Assembly: GCF_016907655.1 (NCBI RefSeq)
Contig: NZ_JAFBCL010000001.1
Span: 558,001-622,000, forward strand
Source: Saccharothrix algeriensis
GTDB lineage: Bacteria > Actinomycetota > Actinomycetes > Mycobacteriales > Pseudonocardiaceae
Length of the DNA stretch: 64,000 nucleotides
Direction: 5' to 3'
Positions 33,559-42,996 of the stretch are shown here, piece by piece; position 1 is the stretch's first letter, and each line of letters starts with the position of its first letter. Made by a program: the position numbers and the translations under genes. A model generated the notes under the pieces. It was not told the origin of the DNA and did not search any database. It worked only from the letters and a program-made list of their open reading frames with translations.

Positions 33559-34150
33559 AGGCCATCGCGTCCAGGCGGTCCATGGTGTGCTGGATCAGGC
33601 TCACCAGGACCGTCTTGGCCGACTCCCGGTCGCGCGCGTCGCACAGCACGAGCGGGATCGCCTCGTCGACGTCCAGCGCGCGGCGCACCTCCTCCACCCC
33701 GTAGGCGTGCGCGCCCTCGAAGCAGTTGACCGCGATGATGAACGGGATGCCGCGGCGCTCGAAGAAGTCGATCGACGGGAAGCTGGAGTCCAGCCGGCGG
33801 GTGTCGACCAGGATCACGGCGCCGATCGCGCCGTAGGCCAGTTCGTCCCACATGAACCAGAACCGGTTCTGGCCGGGGGTGCCGAACAGGTACAGCACCA
33901 CCTCCGGGTTGATCGTGATGCGCCCGAAGTCGAGGGCGACCGTGGTGGTCTCCTTCTGCTCCAGGCCCAGCACGTCGTCCACGCCGACGCCCGCCTCGGT
34001 GAGCAGCTCCTCGGTGTGCAGCGGCGGGATCTCGCTGACCGAGTTGACCATCGTCGTCTTCCCGGTGCCGAAACCGCCGGCGATGACGATCTTGACTGGG
34101 GTGGGGACCAGCAGTTCCCCGCCCGGTCGCTCAGATTCCACGGACACCAT
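33557..34150 (-). CDS. cvnD: conservon Ras-like GTP-binding protein
   Basis: A 197-residue small GTPase-like protein of the conservon (CvnD) type. The P-loop is IAGGFGTGKTT (about residue 25), with LFGTPGQNRF as the G3 region; the specificity loop reads AVNCFEG rather than NKxD, as usual in this family. In conservons it cycles with a roadblock protein and a sensor-like kinase at the membrane. It overlaps cvnC by 20 bp and is the last gene of the operon. Confidence 0.92.
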   Translation of the reverse strand: MVSVESERPGGELLVPTPVKIVIAGGFGTGKTTMVNSVSEIPPLHTEELLTEAGVGVDDVLGLEQKETTTVALDFGRITINPEVVLYLFGTPGQNRFWFMWDELAYGAIGAVILVDTRRLDSSFPSIDFFERRGIPFIIAVNCFEGAHAYGVEEVRRALDVDEAIPLVLCDARDRESAKTVLVSLIQHTMDRLDAMA

Positions 34151-34502
34151 CCAGCACTGCCTGCAACAGGTTCCGGTCCGGCACTTGCGGGACTCGGGAG
34201 GGGTCTCGGATCACGACGTCACCGCGCTGGATGAGGTCGCTCAGCAGCACCTTGACGACCACCAGCGGCACGTCCAGGTACGCGGCGACCTCCGCCACCG
34301 ACAGGGGGCGCCGGCACAGCTCCATGATTTCGAGGTGCTCGACGGACAGCGCGTCCGGGTCCGCCGGCGACGGCATCGCCCGCACCTGGGTCACCAGGTG
34401 CAGTTCCGGCCGCAGCGGACGGGTCCGGCCGCGCACCATCGCGTACGGGCGGACCAGCGGCCCCGCGGCCTCGTCGTACCACCAGTCCTCGCGGCCGGCC
34501 AT
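34131..34502 (-). CDS. cvnC: conservon DUF742 protein
   Basis: A 123-residue DUF742 protein. VRPYAMVRGRTRPLR near the N-terminus and the winged-helix-like CRRPLSVAEVAAYLDVPLVV segment define the family. It probably mediates protein or DNA contact within the Cvn complex. ATG 34502 overlaps the cvnB stop by one base (TGATG). Confidence 0.92.
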   Translation of the reverse strand: MAGREDWWYDEAAGPLVRPYAMVRGRTRPLRPELHLVTQVRAMPSPADPDALSVEHLEIMELCRRPLSVAEVAAYLDVPLVVVKVLLSDLIQRGDVVIRDPSRVPQVPDRNLLQAVLDGVRGI

Positions 34503-34936
34503 CACGACGACCTGCGTGCCGCGGGCAAGGCCGACGAGGTGCCGCGCGGCGCGGAGGACAGGTAGGTCCCCACGCGCTTGACGAGCATGTTCATCTCGTA
34601 GGCGATCATCCCCATGTCGGAGTCCTCTTCGCCCAGCACGGCCAGGCAGGCGCCGTGGCCGGCCGCGGTGACGAAGAGGTAGGCGTGCTCCATCTCCACG
34701 ATGGTCTGGCGCACCGCGCCGCCGCCGAAGTGCCGGCCGGTGCCGCGGGCCAGGCTCTGGAACGCCGACGCCATCGCGGACAGGTGGTCGGAGTCGTCCT
34801 TGGACAGTCCGGGCGACCGGCCCAGCAGCAGACCGTCGGCGGAGAGCACCACCGCGTGCCGGGCGCCCACCACGCGGCCGACCAGGTCGTCCAACAACCA
34901 GTTCAGTTCCTTGTGCTGGCTGGTCATGTCGTTCAT
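34502..34936 (-). CDS. cvnB: conservon roadblock/LC7 protein
   Basis: A 144-residue roadblock/LC7-domain protein, the likely GTPase-activating partner of CvnD. LNWLLDDLVGRVVGARHAVV and SADGLLLGRSPGL open the fold. ATG 34936 is supported by a GGAAAGG upstream; the adjacent in-frame ATG at 34927 is possible. Confidence 0.92.
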   Translation of the reverse strand: MNDMTSQHKELNWLLDDLVGRVVGARHAVVLSADGLLLGRSPGLSKDDSDHLSAMASAFQSLARGTGRHFGGGAVRQTIVEMEHAYLFVTAAGHGACLAVLGEEDSDMGMIAYEMNMLVKRVGTYLSSAPRGTSSALPAARRSS

Positions 34937-34978
34937 CGCCGTTGCCTTTCCGGTTTCCAGTCGTCCGGCCACTGCTGG

Positions 34979-37390
34979 TCAGGGTTCGAGGGCGTCGTCG
35001 GAGCGGCGGGCGTCGCGCGTGCCCCGCTGGAACGCCGACAGGCCCTCGCGGACCCGTTCGGCGGACTGCTCGACGTCGGTCTCGGCGAGCGGTTCGGGCG
35101 AAGGGTGGAAATCGTTGCGCGCCAACTGCGGCGCGAGGTTCTGCTGCCGCTTGCGGCGGGGCAGCTCCGGTCGGTCCGCCGAGCCGGCGGAGGGCTCGTC
35201 CGCGGGCCACTCCGCGGTCCGCTTGCGCTGCGGGAGCTGCAGGTCCCCGCTGTGCTGCGGCAGGTCCGGCTCCTCGGTCAGTCGTCGCCGGTCCGCTGGA
35301 ACGGAATGCTGGTTGGCCGCGGCTTCGGCTTGGGCCCAGAACCCCTCCAGCGCTCGGGAGGTGTCGGGAAACCTGGCGTCTCGCACTGAGGTGTCGCCCT
35401 GCTCCGGGATCACGTGGTCGTCTGGGAAGGTGCGGCGCGGCAGCTCGCGGGTCTCGGCGGGCTCCACCGCGCTGGTCGGCCCCGCGACGATAGCGGACGG
35501 GATCAGCACCAGGGCCAGCGTGCCACCGTAGGGCGACTCGCGCAGCTCGACGTGGATGCCGCGGCGGGCCGCGAGCCGCGCCACGACGAACAGGCCGAGG
35601 CGGGACTCGCCGCGCAGCCGCATGGCGTCGAACTCGGGCGGGTCGGCCAGCATCGCGTTGTGCTGCTCGCGGTCCTCGGGGTTGATGCCCAGGCCGTGGT
35701 CCTCGATCTCCACCACCACGCCCTGCGGCACCTCGCTGGCGTGCACCTGCACCTGCGAGCGCGGCGAGGAGAACGCGGTCGCGTTGTCGACCAGCTCGGC
35801 GACCAGGTGGATGGTGTCCGCGACGGCCGCGCCCACCAGGGCGGTCTCCGGCACGGGGTTGACCTTGACCCGGACGTACTGCTCGGTCTCGGCGACCGCG
35901 GCCCGCAGCACGTCCAGCAGCCGCACCGGCTTGCGCCACTGCCGGCCCGGCTGCTCGCCCGCGAGGATGATCAGGTTCTCGGCGTTGCGGCGGGCGCGGG
36001 TGGCGAGGTGGTCGAGCTGGAACAGCGCGTCGAGCTGCTCGGGGTTCTCCTCCTCGCGCTCCAGCTTGTCCAGGATCTTGAGCTGGCGGTGCACCAGGCC
36101 CTGGTTGCGGTGGGCGATGTCGAGGAAGACCCGGTTCACGCCCTCGCGCGCCTGGCTCTCCTTCACCGCGGCGGCCACGGCGGTGTACTGGGCGGCGTTG
36201 AACGCGTCGGCCACCTGGCCGATCTCGTCGCTGCCGTAGTCCAGCGGCGGCACCTCGACCTCGACGTCGACGTGCTTGCCCTCGCGCAGCCGGTCGACGA
36301 TGTCGGGCAGCCGCTCGTGGGCCAGCGCCAGGGACTCCTTCTTCAGCGACGCGAGCCGGGTGATCAGGGCGCGGTTGACCAGGCGGTTGGAGATGCGGAC
36401 GGCGAACACGATGCCGGCCAGCACCACGACCAGCGCGACCAGCGCGCCGATGAGGACGGTGACGAACCGGGTGTTGCCGCGCTCCAGGCCGATGTCGGCC
36501 GCGGCGGAAGCCTGGTCGATCGCCAGGTCCACCAGGCGCTCGGACACCGGGCGCGAGGCCGCCTGCCACTGCTCCGGGGTCACGTCGGGGTCGGGCGCGG
36601 CGATCAGCTCGTTCTCCAGCTGGACGAGCCGGCGCCAGTCGTCCGACTCGACCAGCGCCCGGTGCTCGCGCCGGATGCGCTCCTCGGCGTCCGGGGCGGT
36701 CGTGGTGAGCTGCGCGCGGTAGGAGCCGACCAGGTTGGCGAACTCCAGCCGGTCCTCGGCGCCGGGCGCGCCGGCCAGCAGCGAGCCGGCGGCCACCGAG
36801 GACGCCCGCGACATCGAGTCCGCGGCGCGGAACAGGTCGGTGGCGGTGAGGCCGCCCTGCGAGGCCACCGAGTCGGGCACCACGCGGGCCTGCGTGCCGA
36901 ACAGGGCGGTGCCCGCGTCGACCAGGCTGTTGTAGTAGGCGTAGACCTCTTCCCGGTCGACCTTGCCGGTCTCGACGCCGGCGCGGCGCTGCGGCAGCTC
37001 GCCGAGCAGGACGTTCAGCTCGGTGATGCGGGTGAGCACCTCGTCCGGCGCGCTGCCGGAGACGTCGTCGAACGCCCGGCGCATGGCGCCGGTCGTGTCG
37101 TCCACGACGCGCTGCTGCTCGTGCAGGTCGGTGAGGTCGGGGTTCTGCCGGTTCAGCGCCGCCATGGCCAGCTGGCGCTCGCGCTGGACGGCGACGAACG
37201 CGTTCACCGCGGGGATGGAGGCGTCCTTGACGCTGACCGCCACGGCCCGGGTGTAGAAGCCGTCGAACACCGTGTAGGAGGAGAACGCCAACCACATCAC
37301 CAGCAGGACCACGCTCGGCACCACCACCACGCCGGTGAGCCGGGAGCGGATCGTCTTCTGGTTCGTCTCCGCCTTGTTCTTCTGCTTCAC
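34979..37390 (-). CDS. cvnA: conservon sensor histidine kinase-like protein
   Basis: An 803-residue membrane sensor. Transmembrane segment near residues 20-42 (GVVVVPSVVLLVMWLAF), a nitrate/chemoreceptor-like extracellular helical domain, a second TM segment around 310-335, a HAMP-like linker, then a histidine kinase ATPase with LVAELVDNATAFSSP (N box) and DHGLGI (G1). The C-terminal 200 residues are disordered and rich in Pro, Arg and Glu. Conservons are actinomycete four-gene signalling units controlling development and secondary metabolism. GTG 37390 starts the operon. Confidence 0.92.
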   Translation of the reverse strand: MKQKNKAETNQKTIRSRLTGVVVVPSVVLLVMWLAFSSYTVFDGFYTRAVAVSVKDASIPAVNAFVAVQRERQLAMAALNRQNPDLTDLHEQQRVVDDTTGAMRRAFDDVSGSAPDEVLTRITELNVLLGELPQRRAGVETGKVDREEVYAYYNSLVDAGTALFGTQARVVPDSVASQGGLTATDLFRAADSMSRASSVAAGSLLAGAPGAEDRLEFANLVGSYRAQLTTTAPDAEERIRREHRALVESDDWRRLVQLENELIAAPDPDVTPEQWQAASRPVSERLVDLAIDQASAAADIGLERGNTRFVTVLIGALVALVVVLAGIVFAVRISNRLVNRALITRLASLKKESLALAHERLPDIVDRLREGKHVDVEVEVPPLDYGSDEIGQVADAFNAAQYTAVAAAVKESQAREGVNRVFLDIAHRNQGLVHRQLKILDKLEREEENPEQLDALFQLDHLATRARRNAENLIILAGEQPGRQWRKPVRLLDVLRAAVAETEQYVRVKVNPVPETALVGAAVADTIHLVAELVDNATAFSSPRSQVQVHASEVPQGVVVEIEDHGLGINPEDREQHNAMLADPPEFDAMRLRGESRLGLFVVARLAARRGIHVELRESPYGGTLALVLIPSAIVAGPTSAVEPAETRELPRRTFPDDHVIPEQGDTSVRDARFPDTSRALEGFWAQAEAAANQHSVPADRRRLTEEPDLPQHSGDLQLPQRKRTAEWPADEPSAGSADRPELPRRKRQQNLAPQLARNDFHPSPEPLAETDVEQSAERVREGLSAFQRGTRDARRSDDALEP

Positions 37391-37568
37391 AGTGCTCCGC
37401 AGCCTCGTGAACTAGTCCGCTTGGTCAGACGCAGCACTGGGAGCGCTGCCTCCTCTTCACCTGATCGGCCACGGAACGGTAACACCAGAAGATCATTATT
37501 ACGAAGAGACAGCGATCACTCGCACGGCGCGCTGGTGAGGTTACCCAGTCGGGTGATGACCCGAACAG

Positions 37569-37601
37569 GGGGCTGATGTGAACTTTTGGCACACCAGCCC
37601 C
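37569..37601 (-). terminator. terminator of the SMP-30-like gene
   Basis: GGGGCTGATGTG (37569-37580) pairs with CACACCAGCCCC (37590-37601), with one A/C mismatch, seven bases downstream of the SMP-30-like stop on the minus strand. It separates that gene from the cvn promoter region (37391-37568), which is relatively AT-rich. Confidence 0.6.
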
Positions 37602-37607
37602 TTGCTT

Positions 37608-38522
37608 TCACCTGGTGGGAACGGCCACCGCGGTGTACTCGGTGGTCGGCGTCGGCGGCGTCCCGAACCGGGCGTTGGGCAGGTAGAGCCGGCGGCCGTG
37701 GGCGGCGACGGTGGTGGGCACGTCGAACCGGGGGTCGGTGATCTTGGTCACCAGCTTTCCGCTGGTACCGGCCTTGTCGAGCTGGACGACGGCCACCGCG
37801 TTCGACCCGTTCAGGACCACGTGCAGGGTGCGCCCGCGGACCAGCAGGCCGTCGCCGCCGGTCAGCAGCTCGCCCCCGAGGTCGACGACCTCGGTCACCC
37901 CGTCGACGACGCGGTGCAGCTGCCCGGTGTGGGTGTGCACGACCAGCAGCGCTTTCCCGTCGGGCGTCCGCGCGATGCCGTTCGCGTTGATCGAACCGGG
38001 CACGAGCACGAAATCGCCGGTCAGCGGGATCGCGGTGTAGGTGTCGGGCAGTCGGCCGTGCCGACCGAAAGCGATCTTGTACAGCACCGCGTTGCGCGAG
38101 TCGGTGAAGTAGGCGCCGTCATCGGCGATCACGACGTCGTTGGCGAAAGCGCCGGGCGTGGTGATCGCATAGGACTTGAGGATCGCTCCACTTCGCGCGT
38201 CCACCACCCGGAGTTGGCCACCGCCGGCGACGAACAGCCGGCCGCGGCGGTCGACCTTCAACCCGATCGACGGCCCGCCGGGGCCCTGGCTGAACACCTC
38301 GCCCGCGCCCGTGCGCAGGTCGACGCGGTAGAGGTCGCCGTCGGCCAGCGAGCCGAAGTAGGCGATCGGGGTGTCGCCGATGGCGATCCCCTCGGGGCGG
38401 AACCCGTCGGGGAGCCGGAACTCGGTGGGGAACGGGGGTGCGTCTTCGGCGGCGGCCGGCGCGGCCGTCACGAGCGAGAGCCCGACGACGACCGCGGCCA
38501 GCACACCGGACATGCGAGACAT
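37608..38522 (-). CDS. secreted SMP-30/gluconolactonase-like beta-propeller protein
   Basis: A 304-residue exported protein. The signal peptide is MSRMSGVLAAVVVGLSLV plus TAAPAAAE (cleavage near residue 26). The rest forms repeating beta-blade units typical of SMP-30-like propellers (PEGIAIGDTPIAYFGSLADG, LFVAGGGQLRVVDA, NDVVIADDGAYFTDSRNAVL). Plant strictosidine synthase-like and gluconolactonase-like proteins share this fold; no catalytic assignment is safe. ATG 38522 has AAGGAG upstream. Confidence 0.82.
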   Translation of the reverse strand: MSRMSGVLAAVVVGLSLVTAAPAAAEDAPPFPTEFRLPDGFRPEGIAIGDTPIAYFGSLADGDLYRVDLRTGAGEVFSQGPGGPSIGLKVDRRGRLFVAGGGQLRVVDARSGAILKSYAITTPGAFANDVVIADDGAYFTDSRNAVLYKIAFGRHGRLPDTYTAIPLTGDFVLVPGSINANGIARTPDGKALLVVHTHTGQLHRVVDGVTEVVDLGGELLTGGDGLLVRGRTLHVVLNGSNAVAVVQLDKAGTSGKLVTKITDPRFDVPTTVAAHGRRLYLPNARFGTPPTPTTEYTAVAVPTR

Positions 38523-38808
38523 GACCACTCCTTACGTTGTCCGTGGCGCGAGTGTCGCGCAGCCGCACCGCGCCGGATACCTCCCTTCGGAACCGACGCG
38601 TTCCACCCGACGCGCGCCCGGAGGTCGGGCCGGGGCGAGCCCGCCGGTGGCGGGCCGCGCCCGACGGGGCGAGTCCGCTGTTAGCCCGTTCGTGTCCGCA
38701 GGAGAGCGGGAACCGCCGCGTTGTAGGAACCTGGGGTTCAGGTGCGCCGCCGCAGCCGCTCGGCTTCCCCCGGTCGGTGTGCTGGTCACCGCACCGGAGG
38801 AGGGTTCA

Positions 38809-38940
38809 GTGACGGTCGGCACCGACGTGCTCGACGCGCGACGCGGCGGGGCCGCCGCCGGGGTGGCGGCGCGGCCGGGCGGGCACCGGCCCGGTCCCCC
38901 GCGGCGGCCGTTCGCGTGCTCGGCCCACCGGGGCGGCTGA
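38809..38940 (+). CDS. possible 43-aa leader ORF before molybdenum hydroxylase genes
   Basis: A short ORF starts at GTG 38809 behind an unusually strong GGAGGAGGG and ends in TGA whose last base is the A of the next ATG (TGATG). The product is Arg/Gly/Pro-rich, with no recognisable domain. It may be a translational coupler for the FAD subunit, or the ribosome site may be fortuitous. The preceding 38523-38808 stretch shows no other coding or clear regulatory feature. Confidence 0.4.
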   Translation: MTVGTDVLDARRGGAAAGVAARPGGHRPGPPRRPFACSAHRGG

Positions 38941-39812
38941 TGGACTTCCTCCGACCCGACACCCTCGCCGAGGCGTTGGCGCTCAAGGCCGCGCGACCCG
39001 CGGCGGTGCCCGTCGCCGGCGGCACGGACGTGATGGTGGAGCTGAACTTCGACCACCGCCGGCCCGCCGCGCTGCTGGACCTGACCCGGATCACCGAGCT
39101 GCGCGGGTGGTCGGCGCGGGGCGGGGTCGTGCGCCTGGGCGCGGGCGTGACCTACGCGCGGGTCCTCGCGGAGCTGGGCGACCGGCTGCCGGGGCTGGCG
39201 ATGGCCTCCCGCACGGTGGGCTCGCCGCAGATCCGCAACCGCGGCACGGTCGGCGGCAACCTGGGCGCGGGCTCGCCCGCCGGCGACGCGCACCCCGTGC
39301 TGCTGGCGCTCGGCGCGGTGGTGGAGGCGGCGTCGACCCGGGGCGCCCGGCTGATCCCGGCGACCGACTTCTACCTGGGGGTCAAGCGCACCGCCCTGGC
39401 GCCGGACGAGCTGATCACCGCCGTGCACGTGCCGGAGACCGGCGCGCCGCAGCAGTTCTGCAAGGTCGGCACGCGCAACGCGATGGTGATCGCGGTGTGC
39501 TCGTTCGCCGTGGCGCTGCACCCGGCCCGCGGCCGGGTCGGCGCGGCGGTGGGCAGCGCCGCGCCGACCCCGCGCCGGGCCCGGGAGGCCGAGGACTTCC
39601 TGTCCGCCGAGCTGGCGGCCACCGACCGGTGGGAATCGCCGAAACCGCTGTCGGAGCCGGTGCGGCGGGAGTTCGGGGAGCTGGTGGCGCTGGCCGCGGA
39701 CCCGATCGACGACGTGCGCGGGACGGCCGCGTACCGCAGGCACGCCCTGTCCGTGCTGGCGCGCCGCGCGCTGGACTGGGCGTGGCAGGACTACACCGGG
39801 AAGGGGCGCTGA
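38940..39812 (+). CDS. molybdenum hydroxylase FAD-binding (medium) subunit
   Basis: A 290-residue FAD subunit of a xanthine dehydrogenase/CO-dehydrogenase-family enzyme. VPVAGGTDVMVELN and SPQIRNRGTVGGNLGAGSPA are the two FAD-binding signatures, followed by the C-terminal CoxM-type domain. It passes electrons from the 2Fe-2S subunit to the acceptor. Order medium-small-large is that of Cox-type operons. ATG 38940 overlaps the small upstream ORF. Confidence 0.92.
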   Translation: MDFLRPDTLAEALALKAARPAAVPVAGGTDVMVELNFDHRRPAALLDLTRITELRGWSARGGVVRLGAGVTYARVLAELGDRLPGLAMASRTVGSPQIRNRGTVGGNLGAGSPAGDAHPVLLALGAVVEAASTRGARLIPATDFYLGVKRTALAPDELITAVHVPETGAPQQFCKVGTRNAMVIAVCSFAVALHPARGRVGAAVGSAAPTPRRAREAEDFLSAELAATDRWESPKPLSEPVRREFGELVALAADPIDDVRGTAAYRRHALSVLARRALDWAWQDYTGKGR

Positions 39813-39815
39813 GCC

Positions 39816-40286
39816 GTGCGCGTGAACGTGACGGTCAACGGTGAGCCGCGCGTGGCCGACGACGTCTGGGAGGGTGAGAGCCTGCTGTTCCTGCTGCGCG
39901 AGCGGCTGGGGCTGCCGGGCTCCAAGAACGCCTGCGAGCAGGGCGAGTGCGGGTCGTGCACGGTGTACCTCGACGGCGTGCCGGTGTGCGCGTGCCTGGT
40001 CGCCGCCGGGCAGGCGCAGGAGCGCGAGGTCCGCACGGTCGAGGGGCTCGCCCGCCAGGGCGACCGGCTCGACCCGGTGCAGGAGGCGTTCGTGGCGGCG
40101 GGTGCGGTGCAGTGCGGGTTCTGCACGCCCGGTCTGGTCATCGCGGCGCACGACCTGATCGCCCGCGTGCCCGACCCGACCGACGCGGAGATCCGGGAGG
40201 CGCTGGCCGGGAACCTGTGCCGCTGCACCGGGTACGAGAAGATCCTCGACGCCGTGCGGCTCGCGGCGCGCAAGGGCAGGCCATGA
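39816..40286 (+). CDS. molybdenum hydroxylase 2Fe-2S (small) subunit
   Basis: A 156-residue protein with two [2Fe-2S] clusters: the plant-ferredoxin-type CEQGECGSCTVYLDGVPVC (residues about 40-58) and the helical-domain AVQCGFCTPG and NLCRCTGY motifs. Length is normal. GTG 39816 is three bases after the FAD subunit stop. Confidence 0.95.
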   Translation: MRVNVTVNGEPRVADDVWEGESLLFLLRERLGLPGSKNACEQGECGSCTVYLDGVPVCACLVAAGQAQEREVRTVEGLARQGDRLDPVQEAFVAAGAVQCGFCTPGLVIAAHDLIARVPDPTDAEIREALAGNLCRCTGYEKILDAVRLAARKGRP

Positions 40287-42568
40287 CCCCCGGCGCGGGA
40301 GGAGGGGCCGCGGGCCCGGCCCCGGCGGCGCTGACCTCCGCGACGCCCGGCGGCGTCGGCTCCAGCCCGCAGCGGCCGGACGGCGTCCTCAAGGTGCGCG
40401 GCGAGTTCGCCTACGCCTCCGACCTGTGGCACGAGGACATGATCTGGGGCGCGACCCTGCGCAGCCCGCACCCGCACGCGCGGATCGCCTCGGTCGACCT
40501 GACCGAGGCGCTGAAGGTGCCCGGGGTGCACGCCGTGCTCACCCACCGGGACGTCCCGGGGCGCAACCTGTACGGGCTGGAGCGCCGGGACCAGCCGGTG
40601 CTGGCCGAGGACGTCGTGCGCTACCAGGGGGAGCCGGTCGCGCTGGTGGGCGCGGACCACCCGGAGACCGCGGTGCGGGCGATGAAGCGCATCGGGGTCG
40701 AGTACGAGGTCCTGACCCCGGTCCTGGACATGGAGACCGCCCAGCACGACACCCCGCTGCACCCCGGCGGGAACCTCGTGCGGCACGTGCCGGTGCGGCG
40801 CGGCGACCAGGGCGCGCGGGCCGAGGTCGTGGTCACCGGCCGGTACGAGGTCGGGATGCAGGACCAGGCGTTCCTGGGGCCCGAGGCGGGGCTCGCCGTG
40901 CCCGCCGAGGACGGCGGGGTCGACCTGTACGTCGCGACCCAGTGGCTGCACGTCGACCAGGCGCAGGTGGCCTCGGCGCTGGGGCTGCCGCTGGAGCGGG
41001 TGCGGCTCGCGCTGTCCGGCGTCGGTGGCGCGTTCGGCGGGCGGGAGGACCTGTCGATGCAGGTCCACGCGTGCCTGCTGGCACTGCGCACCGGCAAGCC
41101 GACGAAGATGGTCTACAACCGCAGGGAGTCGTTCTACGGGCACGTGCACCGGCACCCGGCGGTGCTGCACTACGAGCACGGCGCGGACCGCACCGGCAAG
41201 CTGGTCTACGTCAAGGCGCGGATCCACCTGGACGGCGGCGCGTACGCGTCGAGCACACCGGCGGTGGTGGCGAACGCGGCGACGCTCGGCGTCGGGCCGT
41301 ACGAGGTCGACAACGTGACGGTGGACTGCTGGGGCGTCTACACCAACAACCCGCCGTGCGGCGCGATGCGCGGTTTCGGCGCCGTGCAGGCGGCTTTCGC
41401 CTACGAGTCCCAAATGGACAGACTGGCCGAGGCGCTGGGCATGGACCCGGTGGACGTGCGGATCCGCAACGCGCTGTCCGAGGGCTCGGTGATGCCGACC
41501 GGGCAGGTGCTCGACTCCCCCGCCCCGGTCGCCCGGCTGCTGGAACTGGTGCGGGACAAGCCCTTGCCGCCCCCGGCCGCCGTCACCGACCTGCGCGACA
41601 TGCCCGGCGGGGTGTCCAACACGACGCACGGCGAAGGCGTGGTGCGCGGTGTGGGCTACGCCGTCGGGGTCAAGAACATCTGCTTCTCCGAGGGCTACGA
41701 CGACTACTCCACGGCGCGGGTGCGGCTCCAGGTCGTCAACGGCGAACCGGTCGCCCTGGCGCAGACCGCCGCGTGCGAGGTGGGGCAGGGCCTGGTGACG
41801 GTCGTCCAGCAGATCGTGCGCACCGAACTGGGCGTGGAGCAAGTCACGATCCTGCCGATGGACACCGGCATCGGCAACGGCGGCTCGACGTCGGCGTCCC
41901 GGCAGACCTACGTGACCGGCGGCGCGGTGCGGGCCGCGTGCGCCGCGGTCAGGGAGCGGCTGGCGCGGCTGGCGGCCGGGCGGGGCGCGGTGGGCCTCGC
42001 CGAGCTGCTCGGCGACGAGGTGGTCGACGAGACCACCGAGTGGCGCCACCGGGCGACCGAGCCGCTGGACCCGGTGACCGGCCAGGGTCGCGCGCACGTC
42101 CAGTACGGGTTCGCCGCGCACCGGGCGGTGGTCGACGTGGACGTGGAGCTGGGCCTGGTGAAGGTGGTGGAGCTGGCCTGCGCGCAGGACGTCGGCAAGG
42201 CCCTCAACCCGCAGGCGGTGGAGGGCCAGATCCAGGGCGGCTCGGCGCAGGGCCTGGGGCTGGCCGTGATGGAGGAGATCCGGACCTCCGGCGGCGAGGT
42301 CCACAACCCGTCGTTCACCGACTACCTCATCCCGACGGCGCTGGACGTGCCGCCGATGGCCATCGACGTGCTGGAGCTGGCCGACCCGAACGCGCCCTAC
42401 GGCCTGCGCGGCGCGGGCGAGCCCCCCACCATCTCCGCCACCCCGGCGATCGTGGCCGCCATTCGCGCGGCCACCGGCCTGCCCCTCTCCCGCGTCCCGG
42501 TCCGCCCCGAGCAGATCGCGGGGCCCCCGGACGGGCGCGGCGGGCCGCCGAACCGGTCGGCGCGCTAG
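40283..42568 (+). CDS. molybdenum hydroxylase catalytic (large) subunit
   Basis: A 761-residue Mo-pterin subunit. GVGGAFGGRED and GAMRGFGAVQAAF are molybdopterin-binding motifs, and the C-terminal GLRGAGEPPTISATP contains the catalytic glutamate of xanthine dehydrogenase-type enzymes. The CO-dehydrogenase-specific AYXCSFR loop is absent, so it is a purine, aldehyde or N-heterocycle hydroxylase, not a CO dehydrogenase. Residues 1-32 are a Gly/Ala-rich extension. ATG 40283 overlaps the small-subunit stop (ATGA). No XdhC-like maturation gene is in the window. Confidence 0.93.
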   Translation: MTPGAGGGAAGPAPAALTSATPGGVGSSPQRPDGVLKVRGEFAYASDLWHEDMIWGATLRSPHPHARIASVDLTEALKVPGVHAVLTHRDVPGRNLYGLERRDQPVLAEDVVRYQGEPVALVGADHPETAVRAMKRIGVEYEVLTPVLDMETAQHDTPLHPGGNLVRHVPVRRGDQGARAEVVVTGRYEVGMQDQAFLGPEAGLAVPAEDGGVDLYVATQWLHVDQAQVASALGLPLERVRLALSGVGGAFGGREDLSMQVHACLLALRTGKPTKMVYNRRESFYGHVHRHPAVLHYEHGADRTGKLVYVKARIHLDGGAYASSTPAVVANAATLGVGPYEVDNVTVDCWGVYTNNPPCGAMRGFGAVQAAFAYESQMDRLAEALGMDPVDVRIRNALSEGSVMPTGQVLDSPAPVARLLELVRDKPLPPPAAVTDLRDMPGGVSNTTHGEGVVRGVGYAVGVKNICFSEGYDDYSTARVRLQVVNGEPVALAQTAACEVGQGLVTVVQQIVRTELGVEQVTILPMDTGIGNGGSTSASRQTYVTGGAVRAACAAVRERLARLAAGRGAVGLAELLGDEVVDETTEWRHRATEPLDPVTGQGRAHVQYGFAAHRAVVDVDVELGLVKVVELACAQDVGKALNPQAVEGQIQGGSAQGLGLAVMEEIRTSGGEVHNPSFTDYLIPTALDVPPMAIDVLELADPNAPYGLRGAGEPPTISATPAIVAAIRAATGLPLSRVPVRPEQIAGPPDGRGGPPNRSAR

Positions 42569-42996
42569 TCCGGGTCGCCTGGCATTGCACGGCAACGCGC
42601 TCGACGCCATAGCGAATCCTTTTCACTTACAGCCGCGTCGCTCTGCTTTGCGTGTCACCCACTCCACCCCCTCTCGCTAGGAGTTCACCCGAAAGTATGA
42701 GATGATCTTTCCATGGCATTGACGGTCAGTGCGCATTCGGCCGAATGGTGCGGGCGCTCCGACATCAGAGGTCATCAGCGGGTGATCAACTAAGCCTTTG
42801 ATCACCCGGGGCACCGCCGCGCCCCACCGCCGTGCGGCCGAACGTGTGGCTCGGTCGGCCCGCCCAAAGGCAGGCCGACTACCGGCAGTATTCCCTACCA
42901 CCTGTAATCACAGGTCGGCGACCGTGCCATGATCAACGCCCCCGCCCGTTCCAGGGCAGGAAGCGATCAATTCCCGGAATCGAAGGAAGAACTTTG
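42569..42996. other. 428-bp intergenic region, less GC-rich, with two dyads
   Basis: No ORF of coding character. A perfect hairpin GGGTGATCA / TGATCACCC (42780-42788 with 42799-42807) may terminate the molybdenum hydroxylase operon or act as an operator. A second dyad ACCTGT-AATC-ACAGGT (42900-42915) lies about 80 bp upstream of the small secreted peptide gene. The base composition is noticeably more AT-rich around 42600-42720 than in the flanking genes. Confidence 0.5.

Noticed and set aside
41025-41318. Short alternative-frame ORFs inside the molybdenum hydroxylase large subunit
   Set aside because: Ser/Thr/Arg-rich off-frame translation of a conserved enzyme.
40283-42568. Carbon monoxide dehydrogenase CoxL
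   Set aside because: The diagnostic AYXCSFR active-site loop is absent, and the C-terminal GEPP glutamate motif fits xanthine dehydrogenase-type enzymes.
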